Source: Pezicula radicicola (taxonomy: Eukaryota > Ascomycota > Leotiomycetes > Helotiales > Dermateaceae). From it: a stretch of 64,000 bases of DNA. Where the stretch lies: contig PDUO01000084.1 in assembly GCA_003008705.1 (NCBI GenBank), forward strand, positions 41,479 to 105,478. Direction: 5' to 3'. How positions within the stretch are numbered: position 1 is the stretch's first letter; every line of letters begins with the position of its first letter. The translations under genes and the position numbers were made by a program. The notes beneath the pieces are model-generated. The model was given only the letters and a program-made list of their open reading frames with translations, did not search any database and was not told where the DNA came from. Positions 1-13,514 of the stretch are shown here, piece by piece.

Positions 1-95
<95 letters not shown>
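1..95. repeat. (AAT)n microsatellite
   Basis: An uninterrupted AAT trinucleotide tract starts at the first base, so its true left end is outside the window. It leads directly into the AT-rich transposon nest. It is not a telomeric repeat. Confidence 0.97.
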
Positions 96-171
96 GACTA
101 GAGTTAATAATTTAAGTCTAGCTTTTAATATACCTAGTAGAGATATTAAAAGGGGTTCTAGATAATATAAG

Positions 172-1635
172 CTACTATACTATCTATAGGTAGAGTACTT
201 AAGTAAGGCTTTAATAAGGCTTAAACGAGGCTCCGAGCGGCTCCGAGCGGCTCCGAGTAGCTCCAAGCCTACTCTAACCTAGTTTAGCTTAGGCTTTAAT
301 CCGATCTAAGCTATTTCAAGCCTAGCTCCGATGTAATTAGAGCTAGTTCCACCCTGTGTATAGTATCTATAAAACCTTTAGATACTCTGATCTAATGTAA
401 TCTATTTAACGCTTAGTTATAAAAAAAAAAAAAAAAAAACTCTTTAAGTCCTTTAAGTACCTATATATACTAGCTTATAGTATTACGCTAGGGGTTATTT
501 TTGGTAAACCGTCTAAATCTTATATTAGGTCTTTTTTAGTATTACTATTTATAGAGCTATAAGCTAAGCGAGTTTAGTTATATAATATAATTATATATAT
601 AAAAAGAATTAAAATACATACTATTAGTTTATATTAGTATAATTAATTTATATTAGTAATAAGTAGTTTATATTAATCGTCGGCAGCTAGTTAGTCCGTT
701 CCGGAGCCTCTCTACGTCGCTCCGCTCTTAGTCGGTGAAAGCGAAAGAGGCTGAAGTCGATTTTATAAGGGAAATACAGTAAAATTATAGAAAATCATAG
801 AAATTATAAAAGCTATGATTTTCGCGTTAAATATATACATTTAAAAGCTATTATTTACCTTTTAATACAACACAATACAAATTTTATATATTATAGATAC
901 AGATTACTATATATTAACCTATTAATAATAATTATATTAGCTTTTTATTTATTTAAATAAGTAAATATAGTAGTTATTTAGACTTGAGCCCATTTCGCTT
1001 ACAGACCCATTTCGCTTTCACCGAGACTAACTAGCTGCCGACGATTAGTTTCTTTTAAGTTCTAAGGGGTTTATAACTTAAAAATTAATAAGTCTTATAA
1101 CTAGCTTACTAATATATATATAATTATAAATTAAGTAGAATATAGTACCTTATAGTATAATAGTCTTATAATAATTAATATTACTTAAATAGGCTAATAG
1201 GTTCTTTAGATATTAAATTATTTAAATAAGTTTTATAAACTATACTTAATTCTTAGGTTTAAAGAAGATTATAAAATAAATCTATTTATTATAAACTCTA
1301 TATAAGCTATAAAATTAAACTAAGACCTATATATAATTATATTATATATAGAGACTATACAATAGTAAAAATTACTTAATTAGGCTTAGTAGTTCTTAAG
1401 ATATTAATAGTTAAAGTTAGACCCTATAAGCCCTATAGCTATAAGGGGCTTTAGGGGTTGGTTCGGAACCGCTTTAAACCGCTCTAAACCACTCTAAACA
1501 CGGTCCGAACTAGCCTAAACCGATCTAAACTACTTAAACCTACTAGGATCCTTAATACTAGTTTAAGCCTAGTTTAAACCTAGTTTTACCCTAGTTTAAG
1601 CGCTTATAGAAGGGCACCTAAGTACGTAGTTAAAT
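172..1635. mobile_element. Inverted-repeat element, copy A (RIP-damaged, non-autonomous)
   Basis: The left end reads like CTATAGGTAGAGTACTTAAG and the right end like CGCTTATAGAAGGGCACCTA. Read on the opposite strand, the right end matches the left ends of copies B (7925) and C (13291). The ends continue into repeated (TT)TAAACC(TA/GG) motifs that differ between copies by C/T and G/A changes, as RIP would produce. The interior shares blocks with copies B and C, such as GGTTTATAACTTAAAAATTA near 1068 and 9109. I see no open reading frame, so it is most simply a non-autonomous DNA transposon with a ~1 kb core. It hosts the MITE at 676-1045. Exact ends are uncertain by about 10 bases. Confidence 0.7.
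676..1045. mobile_element. 370-bp MITE with TA target duplication, inside copy A
   Basis: The termini are perfect 21-bp inverted repeats beginning ATCGTCGGCAGC and ending GCTGCCGACGAT, flanked by TA on both sides. Copy B of the host element near 9065 reads AGATTAGTTTC where copy A reads ATATTA...TAGTTTC, which is the empty site with a single TA. A TA duplication and short length suggest a Tc1/mariner-derived MITE. The left inverted repeat is interrupted after base 21 by 35 bases flanked by TTAGTC repeats; the repeat then resumes with TCGGTGAAAGCGAAA, which matches the right end. No coding capacity is seen. Confidence 0.85.
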
Positions 1636-1639
1636 ATTA

Positions 1640-3060
1640 AAGTAGGATAAGATCTATTATCTTCTTAATTTCTATCTAGTCTTTTATCTTAGAGATATAG
1701 TTTATAAGTATAGATATTTAATAAATTATAATATACTTATAGGTAAGCTTAAGTATATATAATAGAAGGAATAGACTAATATAGTTATACTACTAAATCT
1801 AATAGTATATTTATTTATAAAGGTTAATATATACTAATTATTATAACTAGGCTTTACTAGAGGTTAGAAAATAGCTTTTCTAGAACTTTTAAAGCCTCTT
1901 ATAATTATTAAGTTAATATACCTAGAACTTATAAAGAGTTTTATACTATCTATAGAGTATAGCTTATATAATAATAATAAAGATAATAGTAATAGTAGAA
2001 TTATTAGAGATAAAAACTATATATTAATTTTAGTAACTATAAAGGGATATATACTAGTACTTACTATTAGGTATATATTAGATCTTTAAAGACTAATATT
2101 ACTTTAGTTACTTAGTACTAATGTATTATTTAGTTAATAGCTCTAAAGGACGTTTTATAATAATAAGATCTCTAGTATCTTATATATACTTTACTAATTA
2201 TAAGTAGACTATAGTATTTATAATATTATTAAATAACTAATATTATATTTTAAATATTAGAGACTTCTATTATACTTACTATAGTATATTACTTATTAAT
2301 TAAAACTTTATTAACTTTTAAAGTTAATAAAGATTATATTATATAGTTTATAATACTGGATATAGATAGAGAGTACTTTATAAATACTATAAAGAATAAA
2401 CCTTAGATTAATATAGATAAGGATAAGAATAAGGATAGAGGTAAGGGTAAGGGTTAGAGTTAGAGTTAGAGTAGACTAATAAAGGTAGATATAATAATAT
2501 ATATATATAAAGTACTCTATAAGCTATATTATTATATTACTTATATAAGGATTCTAAACGAAAGAGAGAAGAGAGATCTCTTAAGGGATTATATAAACTA
2601 TATATAACTTTATAGAAGCTCTAGACTTTTCCTTCTAGTAAGCCCCTTTAAGTACTAATAGTAATAATCTTTATATAAGGTTTAATTATCTTATTTAATT
2701 TCCTTTCTAATTATCTCTTCTATTATTATAGTAGTATAAACTATTATTTCTATTTTAGAATATACTTTTATTTTAAAAAGTAACCTAGTATAGTTTTATA
2801 TAGTATATACTATATCCTTTTAGAGGTTTATATTAAGTATAAAGTAGAATATTATCTTTATATAAGATACTATAAATACTAAGGTATAGGTTTTAAGTAA
2901 GGTTATATAGTAGTAGTAATATATATTAGTTTACTCTTATAACTAGTCTATTATAGTAGATATATAGAATATTAGAAAAGTCTTCTTTATATAGTTTAAG
3001 TTAGAGATAGAATTTATATAATTAAAATAAAATTAAAGTATATTATTAGTTTAAAGCTTA
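1640..3060 (+). mobile_element. Probable 5' part of a second LTR retrotransposon (RIP relic)
   Basis: An AT-rich stretch with stop codons in every frame lies before the forward-oriented LTR at 3515. Some frames give short stretches that resemble gag and protease regions of fungal Copia elements, but I could not follow one frame across the block. The assignment rests mainly on position, extreme AT bias and the downstream LTR of the same orientation. It could be some other repeat. Confidence 0.3.
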
Positions 3061-3514
3061 TAATCTAGAGGCTTTAGCTTAATAAACTTATACTAACCTT
3101 AAACCTAATTTTAAACTAGTTTTAATTACTATTAAGCTAGTATTAAACTCTAATCTATCTTAAGATTACTTATAAGTTATTAATAGAAAACTACTTAAGT
3201 TAATCTTAAGCTAGTTTTATAACTAATCTTAAGTTAGTTTTAAGTTAGTTTTAAGCTAGTTTTAAGTTATCTTAAGTTATCTTAAGTTAGTTTTAAATTA
3301 GTTTTAAGCTTTATACTAAGTAGTACTAAAGTACTACTTATATAAGTAATAATTTATATTCCTTTAATCTCTAATAAAATAAAGAACCTTTATAAGAGGA
3401 TTTATAACTATAGTCTAGTCTAATACTAGTACTTATAGATTATTAAAGATTTCCCTTAAGTAACCTACTAGCTTAAAATATAGTTTTTTATACTTCTTAC
3501 TATTATATTATAGT
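3061..3514. repeat. AT-rich spacer with short tandem TAAGYTAGTTT repeats
   Basis: Between about 3190 and 3305 units of the type TTAAGCTAGTTT or TTAAGTTAGTTT recur in tandem with C/T differences. This looks like a RIP-mutated satellite tract. No gene is seen. Confidence 0.55.
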
Positions 3515-4105
3515 ATAATTTTATACTATAGTAAATTATATACTATAAGTACCCTATAGTTATAGTAACCTTTAGTAGTCTCTAGTCCTCTATAACTAAA
3601 GTACTACGTTTATATATAACTTCAACTATAGTAGTTATATAATCTTAGTTTATAGTTTAGTAGAAAAGATTACTAGTTTAAGTTGGAATAGTAAGGTCTA
3701 ATTTAAGTAGACTAAATAAGGTAATCTATATAAATAATATATATAGTGTTTTATATAGTATTTTACCTTACTAGTATTTTATATAGTATTTTATTTTATT
3801 AGTATTTTATAAGTAAAGTAAAGCTTTCCTAACTTAGTAGTTTATATAACTTAGTCTATACTAAATATAGTAGTCTTTATAACTAGCCTTTTATATATAG
3901 ATAAGGCTCTGTCCTAGTAGATAGATAACTTTAAATTTAAGTCTTTAGTTCTATATATTATTATCTCCTATCTACCTATTATAAACTCTATTCGACGCTC
4001 CTCCTACCCTATATTTATAGTATACTTTAGGCTATACGTACTCTACCTACCTATTATAACTTATCTTACTCTATACTTATAGCTAATAACCTAATAAAAT
4101 AAAAT
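3515..4105 (+). repeat. LTR of the Copia family, forward orientation, internally deleted
   Basis: The sequence follows the LTR at 7036-7740 and, on the opposite strand, the solo LTR at 8152-8901. Shared blocks include ACTAAATATAGTAGTCTTTA and the ending CTAATAACCTAAT. A stretch of roughly 100 bases present in the other two copies is missing. It joins head-on to an LTR fragment in reverse orientation at about 4106. Confidence 0.7.
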
Positions 4106-4519
4106 ACTATATAAAATAAAATACTATATAAAATAAAATACTATATAAAATAAAATAAATATTATAAGTATATAGTTATATAAACTACCTTAATAGGTAG
4201 TTTATATAAATTACCTTATTTAGTCTACTTAAGTAGACCTTACTAATCCTACTTAATCTTCCTAAACTAGAAACTAGTTTATAACTAGAAAACTATTAGT
4301 TTAGTTTTCTCCTCCTTTATCTATTTAATTTAACTAATTTAGTATCTTATATATACTATTTCTAATAAGGTAGTATATAATACAGAAACTAAGGTTATAT
4401 AACTAATATAGTAGGAGTTATATATAAAAGTAGTAAATATAGTTTTTATAGTTTAGTAACTACTAAAGGTTACTATTACTATAGTGTATTTATAGTATAT
4501 AATTATATAATATAATACA
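4106..4519 (-). repeat. 3' LTR fragment of the minus-strand Copia element
   Basis: Read on the minus strand this starts with TG, directly after the purine tract AAGAGGG (4520-4526). That is the expected polypurine tract next to a 3' LTR. About the first 400 bases of the LTR are present; it is then cut off and fused to the forward LTR at 3515-4105. Confidence 0.7.
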
Positions 4520-7030
4520 CCCTCTTAATAAGTACTATAATAAACTAAGAGATAAAGAGCTTTTAGTACTATATATATATATATATAATAAATAATAGTA
4601 CTAATTAAAGCCTATTAGAGTTAGAAAGTATATAAACTTAACTCTATTTAATAGCTTAGTTAGGCTATCTACCTTTTACTCTTTAGAAGGAATATATAAT
4701 AGATCTATAATTCCTTTTTCTACTAGGTCTCTACTATAGTAGTATTTTACTACTATATATTTAGTTCTTTTATAAATAGTAGAGTTATTAGCTAGTAATA
4801 AGGTACTATTATTATCTATATATAGAGGTAATTTAGTTTATTTAAAATAACCTAATTCTATTAGAATTTACTTTATATAGACTACCTCTTTAATAGTACT
4901 AGTAATAGCTATATATTCAGCTTCTATAGTACTTTATACTATTATAGATTATAATTTAGATTTCTAAGAAATCAGGCCACTAGCTAAGAAGAATATATAG
5001 CTACTAGTGGATTTTCTAGTAGTTATATTACCTATATAATTAGAATTACAATAGCCTATTAAAGAGCTATTTTCTTTATTATTAGAATAAGTAATTCCTA
5101 AGTCTATAGAGCCTTTTAGGTATCTAAATACTCTATTTATATACTCTATATATATTTTACTAGGATTAGATAGAAATCTAGATAATTTATTAATACTAGC
5201 TACTATATCTATCCTAGTAGCTAAAGTTAAATATAATAAAGAGTCTATAGTACTTTAATAGTATTTAATCTCTGTTTTAGAGGCTTATCCTTTATTAGGT
5301 TCTAATATTAATAACCTTTAGATCTAAAGGAGTACTAACTATACTACTTTCTAGTAGATTAAATTTAGTTAGTACTTTTTATATATATTTAGTTTATTTT
5401 AATTTTAGTATAGTACTAGTTCTTTCTATTTCTATTCCTAAGTAATTAACTATAGGCCCTAGTCTTTTTATTTTAAAGTATTTCTCTATAGTATCGTAGA
5501 AGCTACTAATAGAGTTTATACTAGGGCTTATAATAACTATATTATTTATAAAGATATATAGTATTATATTATCTTTTATAAATATATAGTTTTTAGTTAA
5601 TAAGGATTTAAAGCCTAATTTATTAACTAGTATATCTATAAGAGTTAAAAACTATAGTCTAGTTAATTACTTTAAGTTATATAGTACCTTATTTAATTTA
5701 AGTATTATATTAGGATCTGTAATAAACTCTAAGGCTTATTTTAAGTATATAGGTAAGTCTATATTACTTTATATAAAAGTAGAAATTATATTTATTTTAT
5801 ATATATACTAATTATATAATATAACTAGTATAAAGACTATTTTCTAAGCTATTTATTTAATAATATTAGTAAAGGTATCTATATAGTCTAGATTATATAA
5901 CTATTTAAATTCTTTAGTTATAAATCTAGCTTTAAATTCTATATAGTTATTAGATAGTTCCTTAATTTTAAAAACCTGTCTAGTCTTTTATAGTTTATAA
6001 TTAGATATTTTATTACTATCTACCTCTTCTTAAATATATTATATATTTAAGGAATTATATTTATTATAAGAACTTTAATAGCTTTATTATATATCTTAGA
6101 GTCTTTAAATATAAAATTTTATAGTTTTTTAATTATAACTTTTTATATAAAGTTATAATCTTATATAACTTATTAATTAAAATTTAGATTATAATTAAAA
6201 TCTTCTTTTTTAAACTCTAATATAGTATTATAAGCTAGTATATTATAAAAATTATAAAAATTATTATTCTCCTTATTTAAAGATACTAAATAAACTATAG
6301 ATACTAGTCTATAAGGGAAGTTTCCTACTTTACTAAGGCCTTCTATAGCTTTAGGGCTCTTTAGTATATTTAGACCTTATAAATTAATATTTAATTTCTT
6401 ATATATAGAGATATATTTAAAGTTTAATTTATTTAGACTATATTTATAGGTCTATTTAGCCTTATAGGGTTAGCCGCTAGTACTAGAGAAGAAGGTAGTA
6501 AACTATAGACTAATTTATCTTTACTTAGTTCTTAACTTTCTTCTTCTTCTTCTTTTTCTATATTACTAGTATTAGAAGAATTTATAAAGTTATCTATATT
6601 ATCTATAATAGAAGGTATAGAATAGTTATCTTCTATATTAAAATTATCCTTATAAATTAAGTCTTCTTTTATAACTATATCTCTAGAGTTAATAACTCTA
6701 TTTAATATATGAATATAAACTATATAATTATTAGAAGACTTAAAGTTTACTAAAATACTTTTATTAGCTTTATTAATTAATTTACCTCCTTTAGACCTAG
6801 GAGGGGCCTTCTTATATTCTAGAGTATAAGTAAGAGATCCTAATATTCTTATATAATTTATATTAGGTTTAGGATTTATTATAGCTTTATAAGGAGTTCT
6901 ATTTATAATAGAATTATAAGTATAATTTTATATATATACTATAGATTATACTATATAAGGTTATAGTTTTAAAAGGATAGATTTTTATTTATAGAAAGCT
7001 ATAAGTCTTTCTATTATAAATAGATTTAGT
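4520..7030 (-). pseudogene. Ty1/Copia pol relic (integrase end, reverse transcriptase, RNase H)
   Basis: On the minus strand a broken reading frame runs from high to low coordinates in Copia order. First comes the end of the integrase region, with an N-R-T-P-Y-K-A motif near 6905. Then comes the reverse transcriptase, then the RNase H block with motifs corresponding to RKSTSSYIF, EAEYIAIT and KRTKYI (near 4990-4730). Stops are mostly TAG and TAA where family members have W or Q, which fits RIP. Gag, protease and most of the integrase are absent, so the element is 5'-truncated. Its truncated end abuts an LTR in the opposite orientation at 7036, which a normal insertion would not produce. Confidence 0.85.
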
Positions 7031-7035
7031 CTTAT

Positions 7036-7740
7036 TGTATTATATAATATAATTACACACTATAAATGCCCTATAGCTATAGTGATCTTTAGTGGTCGCT
7101 AAAGCCCTGTAATAATATTTACTACTTTCGTGTATAACTCCGGCTATATTAGTTATATAACCTTAGTTTCTGTATTATATACTTCCTTATTAGGAATAGT
7201 ATATATAAGACACTAAACTAGCCGAATTAAATGGATAGGGAAGGAGAAAACTAAACTAGTAGTTTTCTAGTTATAAACTAGTTTTTAGTTCGTAAGGAAA
7301 GACTACTTGTTTAAGTAGGAATAGTAAGGTCTAATTAAGTAGACTAAATAAGGTAATTTATATAAACTACCTGTTAGGGTAGTTTATACAACTATATACT
7401 TATAATATATATTTTATTTTATTTTATATTGTTTTATTTTATTAGTGTTTTATAAGTAAAGTAAAGCCTTCCTAACTTAGTAGTTTATATAAACTAGTCT
7501 ATACTAAATATAGTAGTCTTTATAACTAGCCTTTTATATATAGATAGCCTCTCTTTCTTAGTAGATAGATATCTTCGAATTAAAGTCTTTAGTTCTATAT
7601 ATTATTACTTCCTACTCATATATCTTAAACTCTATTCGACGCTCCTCCTACCTTATATTTATAGTGTACTTTAGGCTATACCTATCCTTCCTACCTACCT
7701 ACTATATTTCACCCTATACTTATAGCCTATAACCTAATCA
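7036..7740 (+). repeat. Full-length Copia-family LTR, forward orientation
   Basis: A 705-bp segment begins TGTATTAT and ends CTAATCA, the TG...CA termini of an LTR. Its first 400 bases are the inverted counterpart of 4519-4106, and the whole matches 8901-8152 on the other strand. No clear target duplication flanks it. Confidence 0.75.
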
Positions 7741-7924
7741 TATAAAAACTAAATTTATAGTTCTAATAACTAAGCTATTATAATTATTTTAATTTTATAA
7801 CTTTATAAAGTATTTTAATCTAAGTAGTTATTTAGAAAAGATTATAATTTTAATTAATTTTAAAATTTAATTTAGTTTTAGTTTTAGTACTAAGTAAGGT
7901 ATATAATTTTACTTAGTTTATATA

Positions 7925-10135
7925 GACTACTATACTACCTATAGGTAGGGCACTTAAACCGGGCTTGAACCGGGCTTAAATTAGGCTCCGAGCTCGCTCT
8001 AGCCTAGTTTGGCCTAGTTTTCGATCCTAGTTTGAAACTACGCCGAGCGTCTATAAAACCTTAATCCGATCCAATCGGTTTATAAAAAAAATTATATTAC
8101 TTAAGAGGTTTTTATCTATAAGGTACTAGTATATATATAATTATAATAGTCTATTAGATTATTAGCTATAAGTATAGGGTAGATTAGGGTAGGTAGATAG
8201 GTGGAATAGGTACAGCCTAAAGTATACTATAAATATAGAGTAGTAGGAGGTATATTAAACAGAGTTTATAGATAAGTAAGAGGTAATAATAATATATAGA
8301 ACTAAAGACTTAAATTTAAAGATTTAATAAAGTTAAGTTATCTATCTACTAGGAAAGAGCCTTATCTATATATAATAGGCTAGTTGTAAAGACTACTATA
8401 TTTAGTATAGACTAAATTATATAAACTACTAAGTTAGAAAAGCTTTATATTACTTTATAAAACACTAGTATAAAACACTAGTATAAAATACTAGTATAAA
8501 ATACTATATAAAATACTAGTAAGGTAAAATACTATATAAAATACTATATATTTTATTTATATAGATTATCTTATTTAGTCTACTTAAATTAGACCTTAAT
8601 ATTCATACTTAAACTAGTAATCTTTCCTACTAAACTATAAACTAGTTTATAACTAGTAAAATACTAGTTCGCTTATCTCCTTCCTTATCCGTTCGATTCG
8701 GCTAGTTTAGCCTATAATATAGACTATACCTAATATAGTAATATATAATATACGAACTAAGGTTATATAATTACTATAGCCGAAGTTATAAACGAATATA
8801 GTACTTTAGTTATAGGGGATTAGAGACCACTAAAGGTCACTATAACTACAGGGTACTTATAGTATATAATTTACTATAGTACGAAATTATACTATAATAC
8901 AATATAGCCCCCTAGGGGTAGTTGTTAGTAAAACTTATAAATCTTCTATTAGATCTTTTTTAGCGTTGTTATTTATAGAGCTATAAGTTAAGCGAGTTTA
9001 GTCACGTGACCTATTTTTATATATTAAAACAATTACAATAAATACTATTAGTTTATATTAGTAATAACTTGGTAGTTTAGATTAGTTTCTTTTAGTTAAG
9101 TTCTAAGAGGTTTATAACTTAAAAATTAATAAGTCTTATAACTAGGTTATTAATATAGGTATAATTATAAATTTAGAATAAAATAATATTATATAATAGA
9201 ATAGTCTTATAATAATTAAAATTACTTAAATAGGTTAATAGGTTCCGTAGATATTAAATTATTTAATAAGTTTTATAAACTATACTTAATTCTTAGGTTT
9301 AGATAAGTTTATAAACTTCTTATTATAAATCTATTTATTATAAGCTCTGTATACGCTATAAAATTAAACTAAGACCTATATATACTTATATTAGATATAA
9401 AGACTATATAATACTAATACTTACCTAAATAGGACTAGTAGTTCCTTAGATATTAAGGCTTAAAGTCAGGCCCCGTAATAGTGTATAGCTATAGGGGGCT
9501 TTAGTATATATATAAGCTACTAGAATCTCTTCGAAACCTCTACCCTAGCTTAAGTCTAGTTTAAGCCTAGCTTAAACCTAGTTTAATCTTATATTAAGTA
9601 CCTTATATATAGACTATATAGTACTTTAAATAGTTTTAACCTCTAAAGCCCCTTATAGTTACAAGGCCTTCTAGGGTCTAATTATAATCTTTAATATCTT
9701 AAGAACTACTTATTAGTATTATATAATATTTATATAATATATATACTTATATAAATAAGTATTATTTTAATTTTATAGTTTAAATAGAGCTTATAGCTCT
9801 ATAAATAATAATACTAAAAAGAGATCTAAGAAAACATTTAAGCTTTTTAATAAGAGTTATACTAGAGGAGTTAATATTATAAACTAAGAGTAGTACTTAG
9901 TTAGAGCTTAAAATCTTTAAGTTAATTTAATCTATACTTAGATTAGTTTAGTTTAGTTTAAACTAGTTTAAACCTAGGTTAACCTATTAATTAAATTAGA
10001 AGTTATCGCTAGTTTAAGTCTAGCTTAACTTAGATTAGATTTAAGTTTAACCTAGGTTTAACTAAAGTCAAGTATATATCTAACTAGAGTTAAGCTAGGG
10101 TTAATCCCTATATAGAAAGGTATCTAAGTATATTA
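7925..10135. mobile_element. Inverted-repeat element, copy B
   Basis: The left end is CTATAGGTAGGGCACTTAAACC and the right end (about 10115-10135) is CTATATAGAAAGGTATCTAAG; both match copies A and C. It retains the unoccupied target site of the MITE (near 9065) and of the Tc1/mariner element (near 8116), and itself carries the solo LTR. AT bias and missing frames indicate RIP and no coding capacity. Confidence 0.7.
8152..8901 (-). repeat. Solo Copia-family LTR inserted in copy B
   Basis: A single LTR-like segment of about 750 bp in reverse orientation relative to 7036-7740 interrupts copy B. The flanking element sequence resumes immediately after it (AGCCCCCTAGGGGTAG), and copies A and C are uninterrupted at that point. 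This is the usual result of LTR-LTR recombination. Target duplications are not readable, perhaps because of RIP. Confidence 0.75.
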
Positions 10136-13100
10136 GTTCTTTAATAAAGAAAGGCTAATACTAATTAAGCTAAAGAATTAATCCAATAGAAGGCGTATTG
10201 AACTATATTAACTGTTAGCCCGTGGTGTAGTAAATAAATTAGGGGAAATGGTTAGGTAGATAGATAGAATGCTCGCTGAATACTTATCAAGATAAATAAT
10301 TGCTCGACTTCGGAAGGATTATAATTAAGAGGGATGTAGAGTTGATACTTCCGAGCGGAACGATCAAGATCGAGGTGATAGACGGGGAGACGCAAGGGAA
10401 ATAGTAGACAATGACACTGATAGGGGCTTCACACTTTGTGTTCACATAAAATATCTTTACGCCGATGGATAAGAGTCTAGAGGGAGACACCTCTTTATGA
10501 ATTTTGGAATTTGGATTAAAATGGTTGTGAGGTCGCTCCAAAGTGGATTATTGGCCCATTGGGATCGAGATTCTTTCTATACTTAAAATAGTATTTTGCC
10601 TTGGATTATAACTAGATCCCTAGGTGATACGAGCAAATTATTATGAATATTATAGATATATACGCGCTTACGCAACCAATAGCATGTATTATTTATCTTG
10701 AGTGTTACAGCATTGGGCCCTGTGCATTGTAGTACGTTCCGTGGTATCATAAAAAGTTTGATATGAAATTACGGTCTTCTACGAGAGGGCAACTCTAATC
10801 TACAATCCACAGTATATACAAGTAATGCCGCAATACCACTGTAGTTCAAATAGTCATTTAAATTAAAGTCCTGATATTCGTAATTATTATATGGGAGATC
10901 AGACACCGGGAGCAATAGGCCTCTCGATGGAATTGTGTCAGCATAAACCACGTGTATTATTAGTATATCCTCATTTTCATCCTCATTTCCACTTCCGGCC
11001 ATGGGCCATAACTTGTAGAGGATCTGGCCACTGGTGGCTTATTACTTTAACATAAAAACCAGCTCAATTAGTATGGTAAACAAGGCTTCGGCAACGCTCT
11101 CTTTTGTGTATATAAGTGGAGGAATCCCCTATAGATATAGAGGCAAGTCAACTACAAGAATCCCCTCAATTACCTCTTTTTCATGCTTATTTTCACGTGT
11201 ACTCCAAGGTTCATAAATTGGAATACCGAAAGCATTGGATGCTGCGACACCTACAGACTGAAGTTAGTGTATATCGAAGGTTTGCAACTTTAGGGGGCGA
11301 AAGAAATAGTTGGAATGGAGTGCTTAAAGATACTCTGAAGTCTAAAGTAGTAGTTACTGACAGGCATGCCGTTCACCTCCAAAATCCATGCCAAACCTCG
11401 TGTATAGCGGGTATAATAAATTGTGTTTGGAAGACTTGGAACCTTGGATGAACCTTTTGTCATCCTTTGGTGGCAGAACTACCCTTGATAGCGGAATAAA
11501 AGGCACTAGTAGGTCCTGATATGTAACGAACTGCCACATCAATGTCAGAAGGCTATGTCAAAGGTAAATGTAATGGATAACCCACTATAAATGACATTGA
11601 GTATTTTTGAGATCTAGTTTAATGGAAAACACACCGGTTGTTATCGACAAGGGGTGCAACTGAAGGTAAGTTGGAGTATTCGAACTGTAATGAGCCGTGC
11701 TGTTATACTCTCTAAATGAATTTCACTCTGGGGAATTGGGGGAGGAAAAGCCATGAGAGAAGGCTTGACGTATGGACCGAGCTGAGCTAGTAGGGGGGGC
11801 ATAGATGTTGACTCTAGCACTTTGAGATAACGCACTGAGGAGTAATCCATGGTGGTATTATAGCAAATGCGATATGTCCTGAGTTTGGTTCAGGACATCC
11901 ATCGAGGGTTGGGTGGCAAAATTGTTCTAGCGATCTGCTGACGACATGGGATATTTTGTTTGGGATGGCGCTGATATCGTACTTGCGCATAGGAAATACA
12001 AGAGGCCTTGATTCGACTAGGACAAATTCAGATGCGTGGGGGGTGATCGGTACTGTAACTATGGTCAGTCCCATTTTATGTTCGTGAGTGTTATAAATAT
12101 GGACGAACTTACTGGCGGCGGAAGCTGGAGGGTCCACTCATGATGATGTAGCTGGATGCGACGGAAGTGGTAGGAAAAGCTTAAGGCAGGAAGGAAAACA
12201 GGTGAGCCGGTAATGAAGCTTAGCTGTCATACTGTGGATTTTGAGGTTTTCGAGGTCGTAAACGACGGTTGCGGGAAGAAGTGGGTACCAGGGCTGGGCA
12301 ACAGGAGATACAATCGGCAGATCTGCATTTTCTACGATGCTGGGTACGGATATACGCGACGAAAAACTCTTAATAACTTACAGGCTAATTATTTACTGCA
12401 TGTCTTGTTTCTTACGTCCGGTGATATGATATGTCTAGCATCATTACATTCGGGTACGGGTCTCCTTGCCACACACCGGACTTCTGATGTTCGTTCATAC
12501 GGCGATATTGGCTGAAGCTTCTTTTGATAGGAAATATGGTCCCTTGTAAGTTTCCTCTTGGTCTGCTAGAAAGGTATAGGATCATTGTGGGACATGGCGG
12601 AAACGAGTCAATGAATGTTCACTCAAGGCTTATCTTATGAACCTGAATGAGTGTTAAATGAATTCAATCCATGTGCCGAAGGACAAAAGTCGACACCTTT
12701 CCTAGCTCTGGAATTCAATAGAGAACTTTATATCAGCAATTCAAATGCAATCATTACATTCATACGATACGAATACACCCGGTTGAAGCAAACGGACACG
12801 GCTACATTAGTCGACTCGGGGGAATTGAAATTAATACTTCTGGAAATCCTCGGTATGGTTTTTCTAGTGATGATGTCCGGTGGCTTAAAGGGGCTCTACT
12901 ACAACAAACAAAACGCATAGGAAGTTACTTATAGTGGCGAGAAGGGGGAAACGAAGTCACGACACAGACCAATGAAAAAAGAAAAAGAAAGAAATCGACC
13001 TACGTAGATAATGTAGATATAAATTTAATATTAACTCGACAGGGGCAGGGAGAGACATTCGGGGATTCGAAGTGGCACCACGACATGATATTTGAGCGAC

Positions 13101-13290
13101 GTTCAATGAAGAATATGGGAAAATAAAGGGACTATCTAGGACGGTTATGTGGATTGAATAGGCTCTGGGTGACCAACTGTGAGACTTTGTAGGGATGAGG
13201 TATTACTTTCCAGGTTTGATCTATGTGCTGTGTAGAATGGGATCGATTATTCAACGAATAAAAAACAAAAATCCGACGCGGCAACTGCCT
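10136..13290. other. Moderate-GC gap between transposon blocks, no confident gene
   Basis: Base composition is ordinary. Several short open frames lie on both strands, including 11814-12137 (-), 11116-11451 (+) and 12651-12920 (+, about 89 residues). None matches a family I recognise. On the minus strand an ATG near 12143 precedes a GTAAGT donor after about ten codons, which might be the start of an unresolved multi-exon gene, but I could not find a consistent downstream phase. Confidence 0.4.
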
Positions 13291-13514
13291 ACTGTAGTGC
13301 CAGTAGGTAGGGCGCTTGAACCTAGCTTAAACCAGGATTAAACTAGGATTTATATAGGCTTCGGACAAGGTTCGTATAAGTTTTAAACCTAGTTTAAACT
13401 AGGTTTAATCTAATCTAAGCTAGCTTGACTCTCTACAGAGCGTCCATAAAACCTTAAGCTGCTCCGATCTACTTAAGGATTAAGAACTTGAAATTACTTA
13501 AAGACTTTTATCTA

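Noticed and set aside
1..95. AAT repeat as a telomere or centromere mark
   Set aside because: The unit is not a known telomeric repeat, and microsatellites are common in RIP-mutated blocks.
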